Shown here in pieces: positions 57,998 to 64,000 of a DNA stretch of 64,000 bases (its first letter is position 1; each line of letters starts with the position of its first letter). The notes beneath the pieces were generated by a model that had not been told where the DNA came from, made no database searches, and saw only the letters and a program-made list of their open reading frames with translations. Position numbers and translations under genes: made by a program. Origin of the DNA: Brachypterus glaber (Eukaryota; Arthropoda; Insecta; Coleoptera; Kateretidae). Where the stretch lies: positions 107,050,893 through 107,114,892 of the forward strand of contig OY294044.1 of assembly GCA_958510825.1 (NCBI GenBank), read 5' to 3'.

Positions 57998-58850
57998 GGG
58001 CTGACCGCTTCTGAAATTTGTACAAAGAGTCCCTTTTTGCAAAGAGTTCCTTAGAGTTCCTTCGGAGTTTCTCCAGAGTTACTTGGGAGTTCCTCCTGTG
58101 TTCCTTAAGAGTTCCTCTCTGGAAGGGGTAATTTTTGGCAAATAAGCTGTAGAAATTACCGCTATGCAAGCACTACTGCCAATAAGGCACCCTCAAAAAA
58201 AAAAGCTTCAAGCAAACTTGGCGCCCCTTCAAATAAAAAATGGCGCCCCAAATTTACCTTCAAGAAAAAAAGCTTTGTCTCTGACGGTTTATACCAAACT
58301 TGGCGCCCCTTCAAAACAAAAATTAGCTCCCCAAAATTACCTTCAAGAAAAAAAGCTTTGACGGTTTGGTTTCTATCAACTTGGCGCCCCTTCGAAACAA
58401 AAATTGGCGCCCTAAAATTACCTTCAAGAAAAATAGCTTTGTCCCTGGCGCTTTTTACCAAACTTGGCGCCCCTTCAAAACAAAATTTGGCACCCCTTAA
58501 AAAAAAATTGGCGCCCAAAGGTAGGATGTTTTAATAAGGTGTTTTTAACGGCTCATCCAGTTTGAAAATAAAAATGATATTCCGCATGGGTAATAAATGA
58601 TAATTGTGTCTGACCGCGTGTGAAATTTGTACAAAAGAGTTCCTTTTTGCAAAGAGTTCCTCGGAGTTCCTCTGACTTCCTTCGGAGTTCCTCGGAGGTC
58701 CTCCAGAGTTCCTCAGATTCCTGGGAGTTCCTCCAGAGTTCTTCAGAGTTCCTCCAAAGTTCTTCAGAGTTCCTCCTGAGTTCCTTTGGCTTGTACAAAA
58801 GATTTCCTCGCGGTCAGCCCCTCGATGACGGGGATGTACCATTAAAAAAA
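57998..58850. repeat. Minisatellite block (GAGTTCCTC and TTGGCGCCCC units)
   Basis: A roughly 60-base phrase (CTTTTTGCAAAGAGTTCCT) occurs at 58020-58080 and again at 58615-58680, each followed by degenerate 9-15-base GAGTTCCTC units. Between them, 58190-58515 holds about 3.5 units of a 90-base repeat with AACTTGGCGCCCCTTC and AAATTACCTTCAAGAAA. Long open frames on both strands (58162-58518, 58531-58842) arise from the repetition. Confidence 0.75.
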
Positions 58851-59265
58851 AATATCCTGTAGGATCCTATGTATATTTTTTTGTAGGGACAAAATTACAC
58901 AAGAAAATGTGAAAAACTTTTTGAATTTATAGAATTTATAAATTATTGTTATCGTTAAAACTGGGAAATTCCCTATAGAAAATATTTATTTAACAGTAGA
59001 GAGAGTGGGATGGAGACATACGTCGTTTCCAGATTAATCAGTCAGTTCCTGCAAATTCTATTTTTAGAGACCTACTTTTGTAGGCATTCAACATGACCTA
59101 CGATAAGCAATTCTTTATTATTTTATTCCAACTCTAACCCAATAAATTTATTTACATCGGCACTTAGTGCTACTAAGAGTCAAAATCTTTGACCACGTTT
59201 TTTTCACATTTCTCGACGTTTAAGACCATTCTGAGTCGAAATCAGTAAAAAAAATGTTTGCGTCC

Positions 59266-63017
<3,752 letters not shown>

Positions 63018-63020
63018 TTA

Positions 63021-63115
63021 GGGCCACTTGCACCAATGATGGTTTAACTTTAAACTTGGATTAAATTGACGGCCGACTGAGATAATCCCAGACCAAAAGT
63101 TGGTGCAAGTGACCC
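63021..63115. mobile_element. TTA-targeted MITE (GGGCCACTTGCACCAA), copy 2
   Basis: Flanked by TTA (63018-63020 and 63116-63118). Opposite orientation to copy 1 and about 30 bp shorter. Its right TTA is also the left TTA of the next element. Confidence 0.7.
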
Positions 63116-63118
63116 TTA

Positions 63119-63810
63119 AGCGGCTTTTACAGTTCGGCGATTGACGCAGCGTTAGCTCGTTAAGTAATCTGATTGGTTCTATTCCCCTATCTCTTCAACC
63201 CCACTTTTCTACCGCCAACGGTCGACGCTGAAGTTGAATTTTTTGAACTTCGGGCGATTTGACGCCGCGTTTTTGAGGTTAGGTTGTGTTGTTTTGCAAA
63301 GTTATATACTTTTATAACGTTGTTGGTTGTTTTTTTTCAAACAATGAGCGCTAGTTTCGTTAAATTTAAAAGTCCCATTACGGGCAATGTATATACCGTG
63401 CGTTTAAATCAGCAGGAAATTCAAGAAATGAATACACCCCCATTTATAATGACATAACCTACAAATAGCGGAGATCGCCGGCGAGAGCTGATAGACAGAA
63501 TGGTGGGGATATGCCGCCAGCGTCAAACGCTGAAGTGTAAAAGCGACTTAATGGGACTTTTAAATTTAACGAAACTAGCGCTCATTGTTTAAAAAAAAAC
63601 AACCAACAACGTTATAAAACTTTATAACTTTGCAAAACAACACAACCTAACCTCAAAAACGCGGCGTCAAATCGCCCGAAGTTCAAAAAATTCAACTTCA
63701 GCGTCGACCGTTGGCGGTAGAAAAGTGGGGTTGAAGAGATATTGGAATAGAACCAATCAGATTACTTAACGAGCTAACGCTGCGTCAATCGCCGAACTGT
63801 AAAAGCCGCT
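63119..63810. mobile_element. TTA-flanked foldback element (AGCGGCTTTTACAGTT)
   Basis: TTA on both sides (63116-63118 and 63811-63813). Arms of about 260 bp (63119-63393 and 63540-63810) are nearly perfect inverted copies, including TTGACGCAGCGTTAGCTCG. The left arm runs into a 37-codon frame. Confidence 0.7.
63344..63457 (+). pseudogene. Short frame MSASFVKFKSP inside the foldback (unknown)
   Basis: ATG 63344 opens 37 codons to TAA 63455-63457: MSASFVKFKSPITGNVYTV, RLNQQEIQEMN, TPPFIMT. The start codon and first 12 residues are duplicated on the - strand in the right arm. The composition looks protein-like rather than random, which would fit the 5' end of a lost transposon gene; I recognise no family. 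Confidence 0.3.
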
Positions 63811-63889
63811 TTACGGGCAATGTATATTATATGCATTTTTTTGTTACACTGAAATAATATGAAATTTTTACCATTTTAGACAGAAGCAA

Positions 63890-64000
63890 AGAAATGAGCC
63901 CATGAAGTGCCTTTTTTATGACAGATTCGTGCTCAGCATCCCAAAATACATAAGAGTAGGTGGGTCTCAACCCCAGCACAGATCACTTTTTTTATTTTGT
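63890..64000. repeat. Dispersed repeat, cut by the window edge
   Basis: Shares GAGCCCATGAAGTGCC, ATGACAGATTC and CCAGCACAGA with 49840-49925; it continues beyond the window. Confidence 0.5.

Overview
The window is AT-rich, transposon-dense eukaryotic DNA from an insect genome, possibly a beetle (an impression, not proven). It holds one exon of a real host gene. At 13353-13912 is the isoform-A-specific first coding exon of the ecdysone receptor gene EcR, on the + strand. It is recognised from its C-terminal half (KRAR, DDW, PPLTPSPGP, NGYSSPMSSGSYDPYSP) and from an acceptor-like 5' boundary and a consensus GTAAGT donor. No DNA-binding or ligand-binding exon is present, so the sequence to the right is most simply EcR intron 3' of this exon and the sequence to the left 5' intron or upstream region.

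Layout. 1-11.6 kb: nested terminal-inverted-repeat (TIR) elements, a LINE 3' fragment, two hAT-type elements with exact 8-bp target site duplications (TSDs), a mariner-type element whose transposase has lost its catalytic domain, and a small hammerhead-ribozyme retroelement. 11.64-13.35 kb: a tandem array running straight into the EcR exon; its units carry copies of the exon's splice-acceptor boundary and, on the - strand, copies of reverse transcriptase (RT) motif A. 13.95-15.24 kb: a hammerhead-bearing tandem retroelement 42 bp past the EcR donor, bounded by a 13-bp TSD. 16.6-17.2 kb: a third hammerhead-like family as an inverted pair. 18-21.5 kb: a 1,644-bp tandem duplication. 21.6-45 kb: foldbacks and TIR elements (TA, TTA or 8-bp TSDs), minisatellites and two tRNA-headed SINE copies. 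45.7-53.4 kb: 3' ends of three LINEs, one split by a TA-inserted element whose removal restores the reading frame, and the tail of a Ty3/gypsy-type integrase. 54-64 kb: more MITEs, minisatellites, an apparently uninterrupted 2.9-kb TGTC microsatellite, and adjacent TTA-targeted elements.

The strongest unusual signal is self-cleaving RNA. Three sequence-unrelated hammerhead families lie within 9 kb around the EcR-A exon (8476-8520; four units in 14031-15115; 16724-16786 and 17042-17104), with a fourth, disrupted locus at 41.3-42.2 kb. Two of the elements have long TSDs and so look like mobile Penelope-like or retrozyme-type insertions. All calls were made by eye; no alignment, folding or database search was run.
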